From positions 1 to 64,000 of IMG/VR virus record IMGVR_UViG_3300027969_002424: a DNA stretch of 64,000 nucleotides. One strand, written 5' to 3'. This document shows positions 55,672 through 63,990 of the stretch, in pieces. The notes below the pieces were generated by a model. It saw only the letters and a program-made list of their open reading frames with translations. It was not told the DNA's origin and did no database searches. This DNA comes from a virus. Position numbers and translations under genes: made by a program. Numbering within the stretch: position 1 is the stretch's first letter; each line of letters begins with the position of its first letter.

Positions 55672-56876
55672 AAAATTGATTTTGGTTCTAAAACTTGCTC
55701 CCTTGTTATATTTATCTCAGTTACGTTATTTTCTCTGTACTTTTTGGTGTTGAACATATGCGGCATGAGTACTTTTTCAATTTCCGTGTGTAATCCACGT
55801 GCCCCAGTCTTTAATTTCAAGCAATTTTCAACAATTTGTTCTAGTGCCCCGGCATCAAATTCTAATTTGATATTGTCAATACTCAATAGATACTTGTACT
55901 GGTCAATATAGTTGTTTTTTACTTCCGTAAGTACACGCAGCAATTCTTGCTTATTTAATTCCCCGATGCTAACCGTAGTAGTAAAACGGCCGATAAATTC
56001 AGGAATCATCCCGTACTTAGTTAAGTCATCCGGAGAAACTTGTCCTAAATCACCTTCTTTTTTGTGGTCTTTGATCTCTGCACCAAATCCAATACTAGTT
56101 CCGTTCATGCGGTTATTGATTATATCTTTCAATCCAACAAAGGCTCCGCCTGATATGAATAATATATTTTTCGTATCAATCTCCAGCATTTCTCCACCAG
56201 GATGCTTTCTGCCACCTGCTGCTGGAATACGACAAACTGTACCTTCAACCAACTTAAGCAATGCTTGTTGCACACCTTCACCTGATACATCGCGTGTAAT
56301 GTTTACGCTTTCTCCTTTACGTGCAATCTTGTCAATTTCATCAACGAACACAATGCCACGCTCTGCTAGTCTAGGATCACCTCCAGCAGCATTCACCAAC
56401 ATGCTAATCATTGATTCAACATCATCACCAACATATCCTGCCTCAGTTAAACTTGTAGCATCAGCAACGACAAAGGGCACTTTGAGATATTTGGCTACAG
56501 TCTTAGCAAGCAAGGTTTTACCTGAACCAGTTGGTCCAATCAACAATACATTACCTTTTTGAATGTCTAAATCTTTAGGAGGATGTGTGATGCGCTTATA
56601 GTGATTAGCGATAGCCACACTCAGTACCTCCTTGGCACTATCTTGACCAATAACATGCTGGTCTAGATAATCTTTAATTGAAGAAGGATCGTTGTATGGT
56701 TCTTCTTCTTTGGGTTTAGGAGTTTCTGCTACTAGATTTTCATCTTCAATAAGTTGGGTACATAGTTCAATACATTCACTACATATAGCAACATCATCTC
56801 CAACGATTAGTTTTTTAACTTTATCTTTATGTGTATTACAAAAAGAACAATATGTCAATTTTGATTCAGTGGTCAT
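55668..56876 (-). CDS. clpX: ClpX unfoldase of the Clp protease
   Basis: 402 residues. The N-terminal zinc-binding domain has C10, C13, C32 and C35. The single AAA+ module has Walker A GPTGSGKT (114-121), Walker B IVFVDEID (175-182), pore loop GYVG (147-150) and the IGF ClpP-docking loop (262-264). The sensor-2 region [10 protein letters not shown] is intact. All parts of a working ClpX are present and the phage encodes ClpP. A GATAAATT element lies 5 nt before the ATG. It overlaps rpsU downstream. Confidence 0.96.
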   Translation of the reverse strand: MTTESKLTYCSFCNTHKDKVKKLIVGDDVAICSECIELCTQLIEDENLVAETPKPKEEEPYNDPSSIKDYLDQHVIGQDSAKEVLSVAIANHYKRITHPPKDLDIQKGNVLLIGPTGSGKTLLAKTVAKYLKVPFVVADATSLTEAGYVGDDVESMISMLVNAAGGDPRLAERGIVFVDEIDKIARKGESVNITRDVSGEGVQQALLKLVEGTVCRIPAAGGRKHPGGEMLEIDTKNILFISGGAFVGLKDIINNRMNGTSIGFGAEIKDHKKEGDLGQVSPDDLTKYGMIPEFIGRFTTTVSIGELNKQELLRVLTEVKNNYIDQYKYLLSIDNIKLEFDAGALEQIVENCLKLKTGARGLHTEIEKVLMPHMFNTKKYRENNVTEINITREQVLEPKSIL

Positions 56877-56881
56877 ATATT

Positions 56882-56889
56882 AATTTATC
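56882..56889 (-). promoter_or_regulatory. Variant late promoter element GATAAATT before clpX
   Basis: Minus-strand GATAAATTAATAT then ATG 56876, closely paralleling the GATAAATATATTA-ATG at 21429. Confidence 0.45.
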
Positions 56890-56915
56890 TTTTTGTCACG
56901 GTATTCATATTTTAC

Positions 56916-57902
56916 TTAAGTGCAACCACTAACACTTACAACAGACAATTCAATCTTACTTGTTTGTTGTAGTACTGGATTGTATCCAGGTGAAATTTTT
57001 AGTTGTAGGAACCCAGACTCTATTCCATTACCAAATATAAAAATACCACGACGGTCATTCATATTATAGAATACTGGCTTTCTGTTTGCAATAGCATCCG
57101 GAGTATAGCATGTTTTATATAATGATTTACCATTACCATCAAGCATATCTAATGCAATTCGTACTTCTTTTCTACCAGAGATTTCAGTTTTAACATTTTG
57201 TAAGGTAGGCATGTCATTAAACTTAAACCAATTTCTATCACCTTGCGTATTATTCTTATCAGTAATGATAATGTTTGCGGGAGCCATTGCACCTGTTTTA
57301 TAAGTGTTGTCCTCTAACAATCCCATAGCCTCACGCATTGCAATAATAAAATCATTGTTCCATTGAATACTATACGGAATCTTTAAGATAGTATTACGAT
57401 AGCTATCCACAGATAATACATAAGGCTGTTGATTGATTACAAAAGCATTCTTTGGATAACTACCCATTACAGTTTGTAGTAGTTGATCACCTTTTTGCTT
57501 TTGATTCAAAAATGAATTAAGAGTAGTAGCTACCTTCTCACCATCAAAGGACTTTTTATCTTTACCCTGTGATAGTTTTTGATTCATCAACTTACTATCA
57601 GCAACTAGTACATCTACTGTAACTTCTACATTAGAGTTTTTTGGTACAATTGAGATTATTTTAAAATCATCAACATATCCAGCACTATAGACAGAAACAT
57701 TGTCCTTTAATGTATTCTCAAAACTTGATTCACGCTCACTAAGAACAATTGTACCTACTCGTATTTGAATGGCTTCACGAAAAGCAAGTTCTTTTGCTTG
57801 TTCAAGTGTGGGTGCTGTGCTAACTACACGAATGTATTTGTTTTCAGCAACTGCACTACCAACAAACAATAAACATGCCACTAAACTTAGTAGCTTGTTC
57901 AT
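56916..57902 (-). CDS. Secreted envelope protein, FlgT-N-like start
   Basis: 328 residues. Signal peptide (MNKLLSLVACLLFVGSAVAE). The mature start, ...RVVSTAPTLEQAKELAFREAIQIRVG, has the pattern of secreted proteins with the FlgT N-terminal or similar Ala/Gln domain. The middle holds YIRVVSTAPT and SYPKNAFVINQQPYVLSVDS; the C-terminus KIELSVVSVSGCT ends in one Cys. A second Cys sits in TCYTPDAIA, which could pair with it. Directly follows the lipoprotein gene with a 2-nt gap, so both probably act at the outer membrane. Confidence 0.5.
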   Translation of the reverse strand: MNKLLSLVACLLFVGSAVAENKYIRVVSTAPTLEQAKELAFREAIQIRVGTIVLSERESSFENTLKDNVSVYSAGYVDDFKIISIVPKNSNVEVTVDVLVADSKLMNQKLSQGKDKKSFDGEKVATTLNSFLNQKQKGDQLLQTVMGSYPKNAFVINQQPYVLSVDSYRNTILKIPYSIQWNNDFIIAMREAMGLLEDNTYKTGAMAPANIIITDKNNTQGDRNWFKFNDMPTLQNVKTEISGRKEVRIALDMLDGNGKSLYKTCYTPDAIANRKPVFYNMNDRRGIFIFGNGIESGFLQLKISPGYNPVLQQTSKIELSVVSVSGCT

Positions 57903-57904
57903 GT

Positions 57905-58585
57905 TTATTTTCCGTCGAATTTTTTACGCAACATAGTTGCGGCAACATCGCTTTCAGTATCCCAGCGCAAAGTAACTGCTACTTCTTGTGGGCCAATCTT
58001 TTCTTGCTTGACCACACGGAAACCACGCAAGATACCTTGTGCATTTACTGCAATGTTATCAGTAAGATTGTGTGCAGTGTCGTTGTAGTTGTTACGTTCC
58101 ATGAAGTTGGTAGACTTATCGGCTGCATCTTCTTGCTTAGCCTTCAACACTTCTTCATCACTCAGTGCTACAGTATCGCCGCTAGGAGCACGTTGTTTCA
58201 TCTTGTCCATTGCTTGCTCAATGTTCTTAGCAATAGTACGATTTACACGGCTGCTGCTAACATCTTCATTGATGAAGTGCCGAACATTAGCACGGGCTTT
58301 GTCGCCTGCACGAATCAATGCTACACGGACATTGTTCTCAGTATTACCATTGGTAGCAGCAGTACCTACAGCCTCGATAGCCGTAATGTCACAATTTTTC
58401 TTGCTAGTGAACCAGCTGCATTCAGATTCAATTGTAATTGCCTCTGCTTTAAAACTAGTAGCCAATTTCTGAGAACGAATCGGCTCAATTTTATTATCAG
58501 CGGCCTCATCTTTTTTACCAGATGATGCACATCCGACAAGGGCCACAGCAAATGCTAACGCAGTAAGTTTAAGTTTCATTTTCAT
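57905..58585 (-). CDS. Outer-membrane lipoprotein
   Basis: 226 residues with lipobox LVGCASSGKK (Cys19). The mature part is charged and helical: AAGTAATNG-type loop near 85, KARANVRHFINEDVSSSRVN, and AVTLRWDTESDVAATMLRKK at the end. The arrangement resembles LPP20/LpoB-like lipoproteins, but no definite family. It has its own promoter and GGAG site, and is paired with a secreted protein downstream. Possibly blocks a receptor or helps the secreted partner at the envelope. Confidence 0.6.
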   Translation of the reverse strand: MKMKLKLTALAFAVALVGCASSGKKDEAADNKIEPIRSQKLATSFKAEAITIESECSWFTSKKNCDITAIEAVGTAATNGNTENNVRVALIRAGDKARANVRHFINEDVSSSRVNRTIAKNIEQAMDKMKQRAPSGDTVALSDEEVLKAKQEDAADKSTNFMERNNYNDTAHNLTDNIAVNAQGILRGFRVVKQEKIGPQEVAVTLRWDTESDVAATMLRKKFDGK

Positions 58586-58615
58586 TGGATTTCTCCAGTA
58601 GTTAAAGATATATGT

Positions 58616-58644
58616 ATTGTATACTAGAATGGATTAAAGTTCAA
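58616..58644 (-). promoter_or_regulatory. Sigma-70-type promoter of lipoprotein gene
   Basis: Minus strand TTGAAC (58639-58644), 17 nt, TACAAT (58616-58621); GGAG and ATG 58585 follow. Confidence 0.55.
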
Positions 58645-60164
58645 GAGTTTTTGGTCAAATAATCTTCAATTTGTTGTTTCTCTATTTCGGACAACAATTC
58701 AATGTCATATTCACCTTCTTCAATCTTTTGAACCAAATACTTAATGTATTCTTGGTCGTGTAGATAGGTATTGGATTGGTCCTTGTTGACCATAATCCAT
58801 CTTGCGCCGTCAAATTTGTAAACCTTATTTGGTAAGGAATCTACCCGAACAAAGGTGTCACCTTTGCCAGCTATAGTTGGAAACGATGTTCCAAAATTTG
58901 TTTTAGTTTGTTTACCCGAATCTGCAACTAATTTTAATATATCTGGGCGCATGCCAGTCAATACATCTTTGTGCATATGCTTGTTGTCAAACATTACATA
59001 ACCACCATCTAATTCTTGGTATGGAATAGTATTAGATTCTATCACTTCTGGCAATTCAACTATCTTGATAGGTTCTTCAATTACAACCGGCTCTATATCT
59101 TGCAGATAAGGACTATCAAAAACATCACACTCTTTATTTGGGCAGAATGGACCGATGCCAGGAGCATCAACTAATGGGGTGCCACACTTATAGCAAGGCT
59201 CTAATATAGGGTCACTTGGTTCACTCTTGTAGACTTGGATAGGTACGGGTTCTATTCCAGGTGGTGTTTGACTACCAGCCGGTGTAAACAAGTATGGATG
59301 GTCATTGATATCAAATTCTTCTATAGGTTCTTCTTCTATAGGTTCTTCTATAGGTTCTTCTATGACTTCTTCTATGACTTCTTCTATGGGTTCTTCATCG
59401 TCCCAGTCTTTACTCTGATTAGCAGCTAATACTAACATCAACGCTAATGGATCAAACACGATAACAAGCAAGATGATGACCCAGCGTACTGCTTTTTCTA
59501 AGATGTTTTGATCAGGGTTATCTCCATATATCAGTGCAGCGATATACTTGATAGGACCTACTTCAGCCTCTACTTTACGCAATTGACTAGCAATAGGTGC
59601 CCGTTCTTCATTGAATGTTTTAATTGCAGACTGTGACGCAGCGATATCACGCTGTAATGCTACTCTTTCCTTTGCTTGATTACGGCGAATCTGTACTGCT
59701 TTCTCAGCACCTTTATCCGTATCAGTACGACTCAACATCTGGTCTACTTGAGCATCCATCTGTTGTAATGCTTTTTTACTTGTCTCTATGTTATCACGTT
59801 CGGTCTTTATTTTCTCATCAAGCAATGATACTTGGGCACCGATATCACCTGTGCCGATACCTTGATCAATGTGTGCTTTGCTTAAGAAACCAAAGATACC
59901 CATGCTTGTAATCAATGCAATAGCCATTACAGCAGGCACTAAGTATAGTTTGAGTAGTAATCCAGCACGATGCCAATACTTACGCAACCAAACAGTTGTG
60001 GTAATCTTAGCGAGTTCAAGTACTGAACCCATGATGATAACTGGAACTACTGCTCCAGCAAAGATAGTAGTCAACCCGATAATACTATACCATGCGGCGA
60101 TAGTACTAACTGTTAATGCTACTAATAAGGTGAAATTGGAAAAACTGAAAATTCTTTTGAGCAT
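58641..60164 (-). CDS. Multi-pass membrane/virion protein with acidic repeats and zinc-ribbon-like insert
   Basis: 507 residues. About four TM helices lie at 10-110 (VALTVSTIAAWYSIIGLTTI; VVPVIIMGSVLELAK; LYLVPAVMAIALITSMGIFG) and one near 235-252 (IILLVIVFDPLALMLVLAAN). A coiled coil occupies 120-205. Then acidic EEPIEEVIEE repeats, a zinc-ribbon-like CYKCGTPL...FCPNKEC, and a C-terminal domain (FVRVDSLPNKVYKFDGARWI). I recall this domain order in T4-like cyanophage proteins. It may be an internal or envelope-associated virion protein. ACTAAATA 4 nt before the ATG. Confidence 0.55.
   Translation of the reverse strand: MLKRIFSFSNFTLLVALTVSTIAAWYSIIGLTTIFAGAVVPVIIMGSVLELAKITTTVWLRKYWHRAGLLLKLYLVPAVMAIALITSMGIFGFLSKAHIDQGIGTGDIGAQVSLLDEKIKTERDNIETSKKALQQMDAQVDQMLSRTDTDKGAEKAVQIRRNQAKERVALQRDIAASQSAIKTFNEERAPIASQLRKVEAEVGPIKYIAALIYGDNPDQNILEKAVRWVIILLVIVFDPLALMLVLAANQSKDWDDEEPIEEVIEEVIEEPIEEPIEEEPIEEFDINDHPYLFTPAGSQTPPGIEPVPIQVYKSEPSDPILEPCYKCGTPLVDAPGIGPFCPNKECDVFDSPYLQDIEPVVIEEPIKIVELPEVIESNTIPYQELDGGYVMFDNKHMHKDVLTGMRPDILKLVADSGKQTKTNFGTSFPTIAGKGDTFVRVDSLPNKVYKFDGARWIMVNKDQSNTYLHDQEYIKYLVQKIEEGEYDIELLSEIEKQQIEDYLTKNS
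59318..59398 (-). repeat. 15-nt tandem repeats encoding acidic EEPIE units
   Basis: Imperfect units of ggttcttctata / gacttcttctat repeated about five times, encoding the EEPIEEVIEE stretch of the membrane protein gene. Confidence 0.8.
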
Positions 60165-60168
60165 TGTT

Positions 60169-60189
60169 TATTTAGTCTGAAACAGACTA
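60169..60189 (-). promoter_or_regulatory. Late element ACTAAATA fused to 7-bp inverted repeat
   Basis: Plus strand TAGTCTG AAA CAGACTA (60173-60189) is a perfect 7-bp inverted repeat. On the minus strand it is directly followed by AATAAA, part of ACTAAATA (60169-60176), 4 nt before ATG 60164. The hairpin may also terminate the upstream 60199 gene, or act as an operator. Confidence 0.4.
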
Positions 60190-60198
60190 CCTAAATAG

Positions 60199-60396
60199 TC
60201 ATTCAAATAGCTGACCGTAGATATCAATGAATTGTTCTAAATTTAATACTAACTTTTGTGGAATGCCTGGACCTTGATAAGCCAAGTAAGTAACACTAGC
60301 ACCACCGCGGTGTTCATCTTGTTCTCTTACTTGTATTATCTCCATGCGATTGCCATCCTCAAAGGTATATGATCTACCTACTAATGGATGTGTCAT
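60199..60396 (-). CDS. Hypothetical protein, 65 residues
   Basis: MTHPLVGRSYTFEDGNRMEI, IQVREQDEHRGGASVTYLAY and LVLNLEQFIDIYGQLFE: likely a small beta-barrel then helix. Overlaps the upstream gene by 4 nt. Not recognised. Confidence 0.5.
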   Translation of the reverse strand: MTHPLVGRSYTFEDGNRMEIIQVREQDEHRGGASVTYLAYQGPGIPQKLVLNLEQFIDIYGQLFE

Positions 60397-60620
60397 ATTA
60401 TATGACCAGTAACTTGATAGATTAGTTGATCCAATTCTGTTTGATAATCGTGATTACCTTGTCTACGCTTCAACCAGATTTTTTCTAACAATTCTTTACC
60501 TTGAAAATCTTCTTCCATTGGCAACGAACTGCGACTGGCTAATTCGTCAAGTAAATCTTCGGTTTCAAAGTCACTCAAATCAACATCAACTTCTACTTCG
60601 GTATAAACTGTTTTGTACAT
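60393..60620 (-). CDS. Hypothetical acidic protein, 75 residues
   Basis: MYKTVYTEVEVDVDLSDFET, EDLLDELASRSSLPMEEDFQ and a basic/helical end (LEKIWLKRRQGNHDYQTELD). Acidic N-terminus, possible interaction module. Two bases from the upstream zinc-ribbon gene. Not recognised. Confidence 0.5.
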   Translation of the reverse strand: MYKTVYTEVEVDVDLSDFETEDLLDELASRSSLPMEEDFQGKELLEKIWLKRRQGNHDYQTELDQLIYQVTGHII

Positions 60621-60622
60621 GA

Positions 60623-61156
60623 TTATGCCTCAGTTGATTCTTCATCTTCTGCACTAGTCCATGGCCATCGCGCTTTAGTTTCAGCATCTTTCTTTTCTTG
60701 TTCGACTCCAACTTCGGTCAATTCAGTAGCACTATCACACATTGGACAAATCTTAATGGCTTCATCTAACTCAACACCATTATCATCTTCCCATTTCCAT
60801 TCTGCATCAAATTTTGAACCAGTCCATTTGCATTTAGTACATTTGTGGGTGATAGGTGATACATAATCTTCATGCACTTCCCATTCTTCTAAACTATAGG
60901 TAACTTCATATCCGCCCTTGCGGTCAGTCCACCAATCATCTTCATTGAGATAATCCCAATCAATATCTACATCATTGTCATAGGCATCACCTAGAATAGT
61001 ATCAATATCTTCTTCACCTGATTCTAGTTCAGCAAGTTTTGCCTCAATCTCATCTTCATCCAATTCAGGATAAATCTCACTCAATAGATCGGTGTCTATC
61101 TCTAGACCATATCGTTTCTCTACTTGATGCCATTCGCTCTTAACAACTGATACCAT
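60623..61156 (-). CDS. Acidic protein with zinc ribbon
   Basis: 177 residues. Strongly acidic N-terminal half (SEIYPELDEDEIEAKLAELE, then GEEDIDTILGDAYDNDVDI). A zinc ribbon is formed by HKCTKCKWTGSKF and, 20 residues later, KICPMCDSATEL (C-x2-C ... C-x2-C). The tail is charged. Such ribbons occur in DNA or RNA-polymerase-interacting phage proteins. Just 3 nt from the downstream small gene, in one operon with it. Confidence 0.6.
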   Translation of the reverse strand: MVSVVKSEWHQVEKRYGLEIDTDLLSEIYPELDEDEIEAKLAELESGEEDIDTILGDAYDNDVDIDWDYLNEDDWWTDRKGGYEVTYSLEEWEVHEDYVSPITHKCTKCKWTGSKFDAEWKWEDDNGVELDEAIKICPMCDSATELTEVGVEQEKKDAETKARWPWTSAEDEESTEA

Positions 61157-61159
61157 GAT

Positions 61160-61336
61160 TTACTCCACAGAACGTAAAATTTTCTCACTATAAACATGCA
61201 ACACGCCGCGGTCATCTTCAACGACCAAACGAATTGCGCCACTTAGTTTAGCAAAGACTGCTACAACATGACCTACAAAGGTATAGTCACCGCCGACCTT
61301 TTCTACCTTATCACCTACTTTAAATTGTGCTTCCAT
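61160..61336 (-). CDS. Conserved 58-residue phage protein
   Basis: MEAQFKVGDKVEKVGGDYTF, VGHVVAVFAKLSGAIRLVVE and DDRGVLHVYSEKILRSVE: an SH3/KOW-like small beta-barrel pattern (VGDKVEKVGGDYTF.G.VV) I recall in many phages, function unknown. AGGAG 8 nt before the ATG. It lies between the DNA ligase gene and the zinc-ribbon gene. Confidence 0.65.
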   Translation of the reverse strand: MEAQFKVGDKVEKVGGDYTFVGHVVAVFAKLSGAIRLVVEDDRGVLHVYSEKILRSVE

Positions 61337-61365
61337 ATCTTAACTCCTGGTTAAGATATATTATA

Positions 61366-62700
61366 TCACTTATCGTCTCGGAAGCGAAGGAATCTGGGAA
61401 AACGTAAACTGTAAGTTCCGTCTTTATTTTGTGTTATGGTATCACACAAGATTTCAGCAGTACGACCAATGACCATATCACTATTATCCCAATAGTCAGT
61501 TCTATCACTGTCAGTAAACCCGCTACCAACATTGACTGAAATATCGAACCCAAGGTCGACGCCGGCGCAAACAAGAGCTCCAAGTCGTCCTTTATTCTTA
61601 CCAGTGCCTTCTTCAACATCAATAACCTCCAAGTCTACAGTAACGGTGGGTTTCCATTTCATCCAAGCGGTAGTACGCTTGCATTCATAGAATGCGTCTA
61701 GGTCTTTAATCATAATACCTTCGAACCCATCTGCTACATTCTCTCTAGCATAGCGTTCAAGTTGATTGCGGCCTGCAGCAGTATCTAAATTGACTTTGAT
61801 ATGAGGCAAGTAATCAACATTGGGCATGAGTTCAATTACTTCTTTCATCTTATCTAATACTTTAAGTCTCTTAGTAAGAGGTTCTTCCCAACGACCTTTA
61901 AAGAATTCTTCTAATGGAATAATATCAAAGATATTAAATATGCTATCATCTGCTTTTACATCAGATTTTCTACGTGCTTGGCGCATTAGTTCTTGGAATG
62001 ATGCTCCAATTACTTCTCCATCGAGTACAAAACCTTTCTTCAATAGCCTAGAATTTGTTTTCAACAATAAAGAATAATTAGTAGTAATCTGTTCTTCAAT
62101 CAGTTTGAAATTTTCAAACTCTTTGCCATTGCGACTATAACATATAACTGCACATCCACCTGTATCATTTGGTGTTACTGTCATCAATACACGTACACCA
62201 TCTAATTTAGGTTCAAGCCGTTTGATACCTTGCATCTCGGGTCTATCTTCACTAGTGGTTGCTAGTTGACAACCAAATATTGGTATCTCAAATTCAGTAC
62301 CTTTGCATATTTTGTTAATTGTTTTTTCACTTATACCTGCACGAAGGTCTCTACGAATGATAGGTGCAACAAATCCATTCCATTCTTCACTATCAAATTT
62401 CCATGCCATTTGATGTACTGCTGTAATTGCTGCATTACCTGACAATTCACGCAAACTTAATTTGTACAACAAATCGCCAAATTCATCCCAAGGATTAGGG
62501 CAATGATTAACCCCTTTAGATTCTGGTACATCACGTACACCGAATGTTACATACGGATTATAACAGGCCTTTGCAAAGGTAAGGAAATTAATAGCACTTT
62601 CATTGCCTAGGACACTTGCGTCTAACGCTTCTTTGATGACCTCTTCCTTATGAATTCGGCTATCACTTTCATTCAACTTAGATATCCAACTAACTGACAT
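61366..62700 (-). CDS. 30: ATP-dependent DNA ligase (T4 gp30-like)
   Basis: 444 residues. The nucleotidyltransferase motifs are present: EPKLDGVRVL (motif I, active-site Lys in K-L-D-G-V-R), YSRNGKEFENF (III), LDGEVIGASF (IIIa), FEGIMIKDLD (IV) and WMKWKPTV (V). The N-terminal 140 residues (SWISKLNESDSRIHKEEVIK...) are the helical DNA-binding region. A C-terminal OB-like part (LEVIDVEEGTGKNKGRLGAL...) follows. It seals nicks in phage DNA. AATAAATA and AGGAG lie upstream of the ATG. Confidence 0.93.
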   Translation of the reverse strand: MSVSWISKLNESDSRIHKEEVIKEALDASVLGNESAINFLTFAKACYNPYVTFGVRDVPESKGVNHCPNPWDEFGDLLYKLSLRELSGNAAITAVHQMAWKFDSEEWNGFVAPIIRRDLRAGISEKTINKICKGTEFEIPIFGCQLATTSEDRPEMQGIKRLEPKLDGVRVLMTVTPNDTGGCAVICYSRNGKEFENFKLIEEQITTNYSLLLKTNSRLLKKGFVLDGEVIGASFQELMRQARRKSDVKADDSIFNIFDIIPLEEFFKGRWEEPLTKRLKVLDKMKEVIELMPNVDYLPHIKVNLDTAAGRNQLERYARENVADGFEGIMIKDLDAFYECKRTTAWMKWKPTVTVDLEVIDVEEGTGKNKGRLGALVCAGVDLGFDISVNVGSGFTDSDRTDYWDNSDMVIGRTAEILCDTITQNKDGTYSLRFPRFLRFRDDK

Positions 62701-62746
62701 GGTTTCTCCTATATATACTCACATTATATTTATTCAGAAATTGTTT

Positions 62747-62956
62747 CTACGATTTTTTGTTAGTGACTGTTTCGGCTTTAATGCGACATTCATCTACTAC
62801 TTCCTCAGGAATATCCTCATATTCATCTAGTTCAGAACATTTATATTCAATTATCACACTGTCTGGATCCTCAGGCGCCATGCATTCTGGATCAACTTTG
62901 ATCCAGCACATTATTACTGCTACTCCTAGCACACCTATGATAACATTTTTAATCAT
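62747..62956 (-). CDS. Small membrane-anchored acidic protein
   Basis: 69 residues. An N-terminal TM/signal anchor (NVIIGVLGVAVIMCWIKV), then an acidic, Cys-containing exposed part (ECMAPEDPDSVIIEYKCSEL; EYEDIPEEVVDECRIKAE). Three Cys outside the anchor suggest periplasmic disulfides. It overlaps the upstream gene by 8 nt. No function known. Confidence 0.5.
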   Translation of the reverse strand: MIKNVIIGVLGVAVIMCWIKVDPECMAPEDPDSVIIEYKCSELDEYEDIPEEVVDECRIKAETVTNKKS

Positions 62957-63302
62957 TTGGCACCAAACTTAGTTTTTCTTCTTTTAAGATTCTGACCATT
63001 TGAATATTGCGTTCATCTTGTTCTTTGCGTTCACGCTTTTTGTCAAGGTTCCTATCAGTGTTCATGCGGTCGTATTCTCGTGCCCACAATACACCTTGCA
63101 TCCACTGACCAGCCCCTTCAAGTGAACCAGCAAACAATACTGCATCACGGGTATAGATGGGCAATGCGTCATTGTCTTTTGGGATTAATGCCACATTGTC
63201 ACCGTAACGGGCATCATGCTTATAGGGAGCCAACTTCATGCCCAGCAAGTCCGCCCGTTGTTCAATTGAACGAATTTGTGTGATTATGTTCCATCCACTC
63301 AT
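62949..63302 (-). CDS. Hypothetical protein, 117 residues
   Basis: MSGWNIITQIRSIEQRADLL, HDARYGDNVALIPKDNDALP, then AGSLEGAGQWMQGVLWAREY and a charged coiled C-terminus. I recall similar small proteins in T4-like phages, role unknown. Confidence 0.55.
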   Translation of the reverse strand: MSGWNIITQIRSIEQRADLLGMKLAPYKHDARYGDNVALIPKDNDALPIYTRDAVLFAGSLEGAGQWMQGVLWAREYDRMNTDRNLDKKRERKEQDERNIQMVRILKEEKLSLVPND

Positions 63303-63303
63303 A

Positions 63304-63663
63304 TTATGCCTTTAATTCTTCCCAGATTAATAGTTTTTCCATCATGTCAACAAACTTGGTTCTGCGGTTGTCAACATCATGCAACCAACATTCTACTAGT
63401 TTTTCATGTCCCCAACTATTTTTAGGAACTATTGGTTCAAGAGTCAACCATTGTACAATCTCATAGATAACATGCTTGTTAGCATAGTCTGCACTTCTAA
63501 CTGCACCGTATAGTTCGTTAGTAAGAATGCTCGTAAGGAACCCGCCCGGTTCCCAACCTCTGAGGAAATAATTATCCAATGCTTCCACAGTATGTTGAGG
63601 AATAGACAATTCGCCTAATAGGCGCTTAGTTTCTTCCCCGGGAAACAATGTTAGTTTAGCCAT
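63304..63663 (-). CDS. Hypothetical protein, 119 residues
   Basis: From ATG 63663: MAKLTLFPGEETKRLLGELS, then DNYFLRGWEPGGFLTSILTN and HVIYEIVQWLTLEPIVP. Mainly helical, with conserved-looking Trp and Gly. Stop 1 nt before the next gene's start. No family recognised. Confidence 0.5.
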   Translation of the reverse strand: MAKLTLFPGEETKRLLGELSIPQHTVEALDNYFLRGWEPGGFLTSILTNELYGAVRSADYANKHVIYEIVQWLTLEPIVPKNSWGHEKLVECWLHDVDNRRTKFVDMMEKLLIWEELKA

Positions 63664-63676
63664 GCTTACCAAAACA

Positions 63677-63808
63677 TTACTGATTAGCCTGCTCGTGTGC
63701 AACAGCTTTTATTTGATTCACACCACTATCTAGCATTCTAGCTATAGGTGCTACACCTGTAGTAGATACTACGATACCAACTACCGCGCCTAAAAGAAAA
63801 TTCATCAT
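63677..63808 (-). CDS. Small single-pass membrane protein, 43 residues
   Basis: MMNFLLGAVVGIVVSTTGVA, then PIARMLDSGVNQIKAVAHEQ and ANQ. One TM helix (FLLGAVVGIVVSTTGVA) and an amphipathic tail. I recall proteins of this type in cyanophages. It ends 13 nt before the start of the next gene. Function unknown. Confidence 0.6.
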   Translation of the reverse strand: MMNFLLGAVVGIVVSTTGVAPIARMLDSGVNQIKAVAHEQANQ

Positions 63809-63809
63809 G

Positions 63810-63932
63810 TTATTTGCTCCGAATCCATTCGCCTGCTTTAGTCAAGTCTGACCCAGCACCACTGACTGCACCACCAACAGTACCACATGCGGTAAGCATA
63901 CTTAACAAGAATGCAATAACAATAACTTTCAT
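63810..63932 (-). CDS. Entericidin-like small lipoprotein
   Basis: 40 residues: signal peptide MKVIVIAFLLSMLTAC with lipobox L-T-A-C, then GTVGGAVSGAGSDLTKAGEW and IRSK. The C-G/N-T-x-x-G-x-G...AG..I pattern matches the entericidin A/B toxin-antitoxin lipoproteins. Entericidin B promotes cell lysis at stationary phase. TGGAG lies 8 nt before the ATG. A phage role in lysis or envelope stress is inferred. Confidence 0.65.
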   Translation of the reverse strand: MKVIVIAFLLSMLTACGTVGGAVSGAGSDLTKAGEWIRSK

Positions 63933-63961
63933 ATTAACTCCAAAATGATTTGAATGCGAAC

Positions 63962-63990
63962 ATTATACTACAGAAAGGACTTTTACCCTA
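63962..63990 (-). promoter_or_regulatory. Weak sigma-70-type promoter of entericidin-like gene
   Basis: Minus-strand -10 box TATAAT at 63962-63967; no good -35 is seen at 16-18 nt spacing, so this is tentative. Confidence 0.35.

Noticed and set aside
55912-56562. A 216-codon plus-strand frame opposite clpX
   Set aside because: clpX is unequivocal on the other strand; the antisense frame reads as complement of a conserved AAA+ gene.
59318-59398. CRISPR-like repeat array
   Set aside because: The 15-nt units are contiguous, without spacers, and encode EEPIE residues inside a gene.
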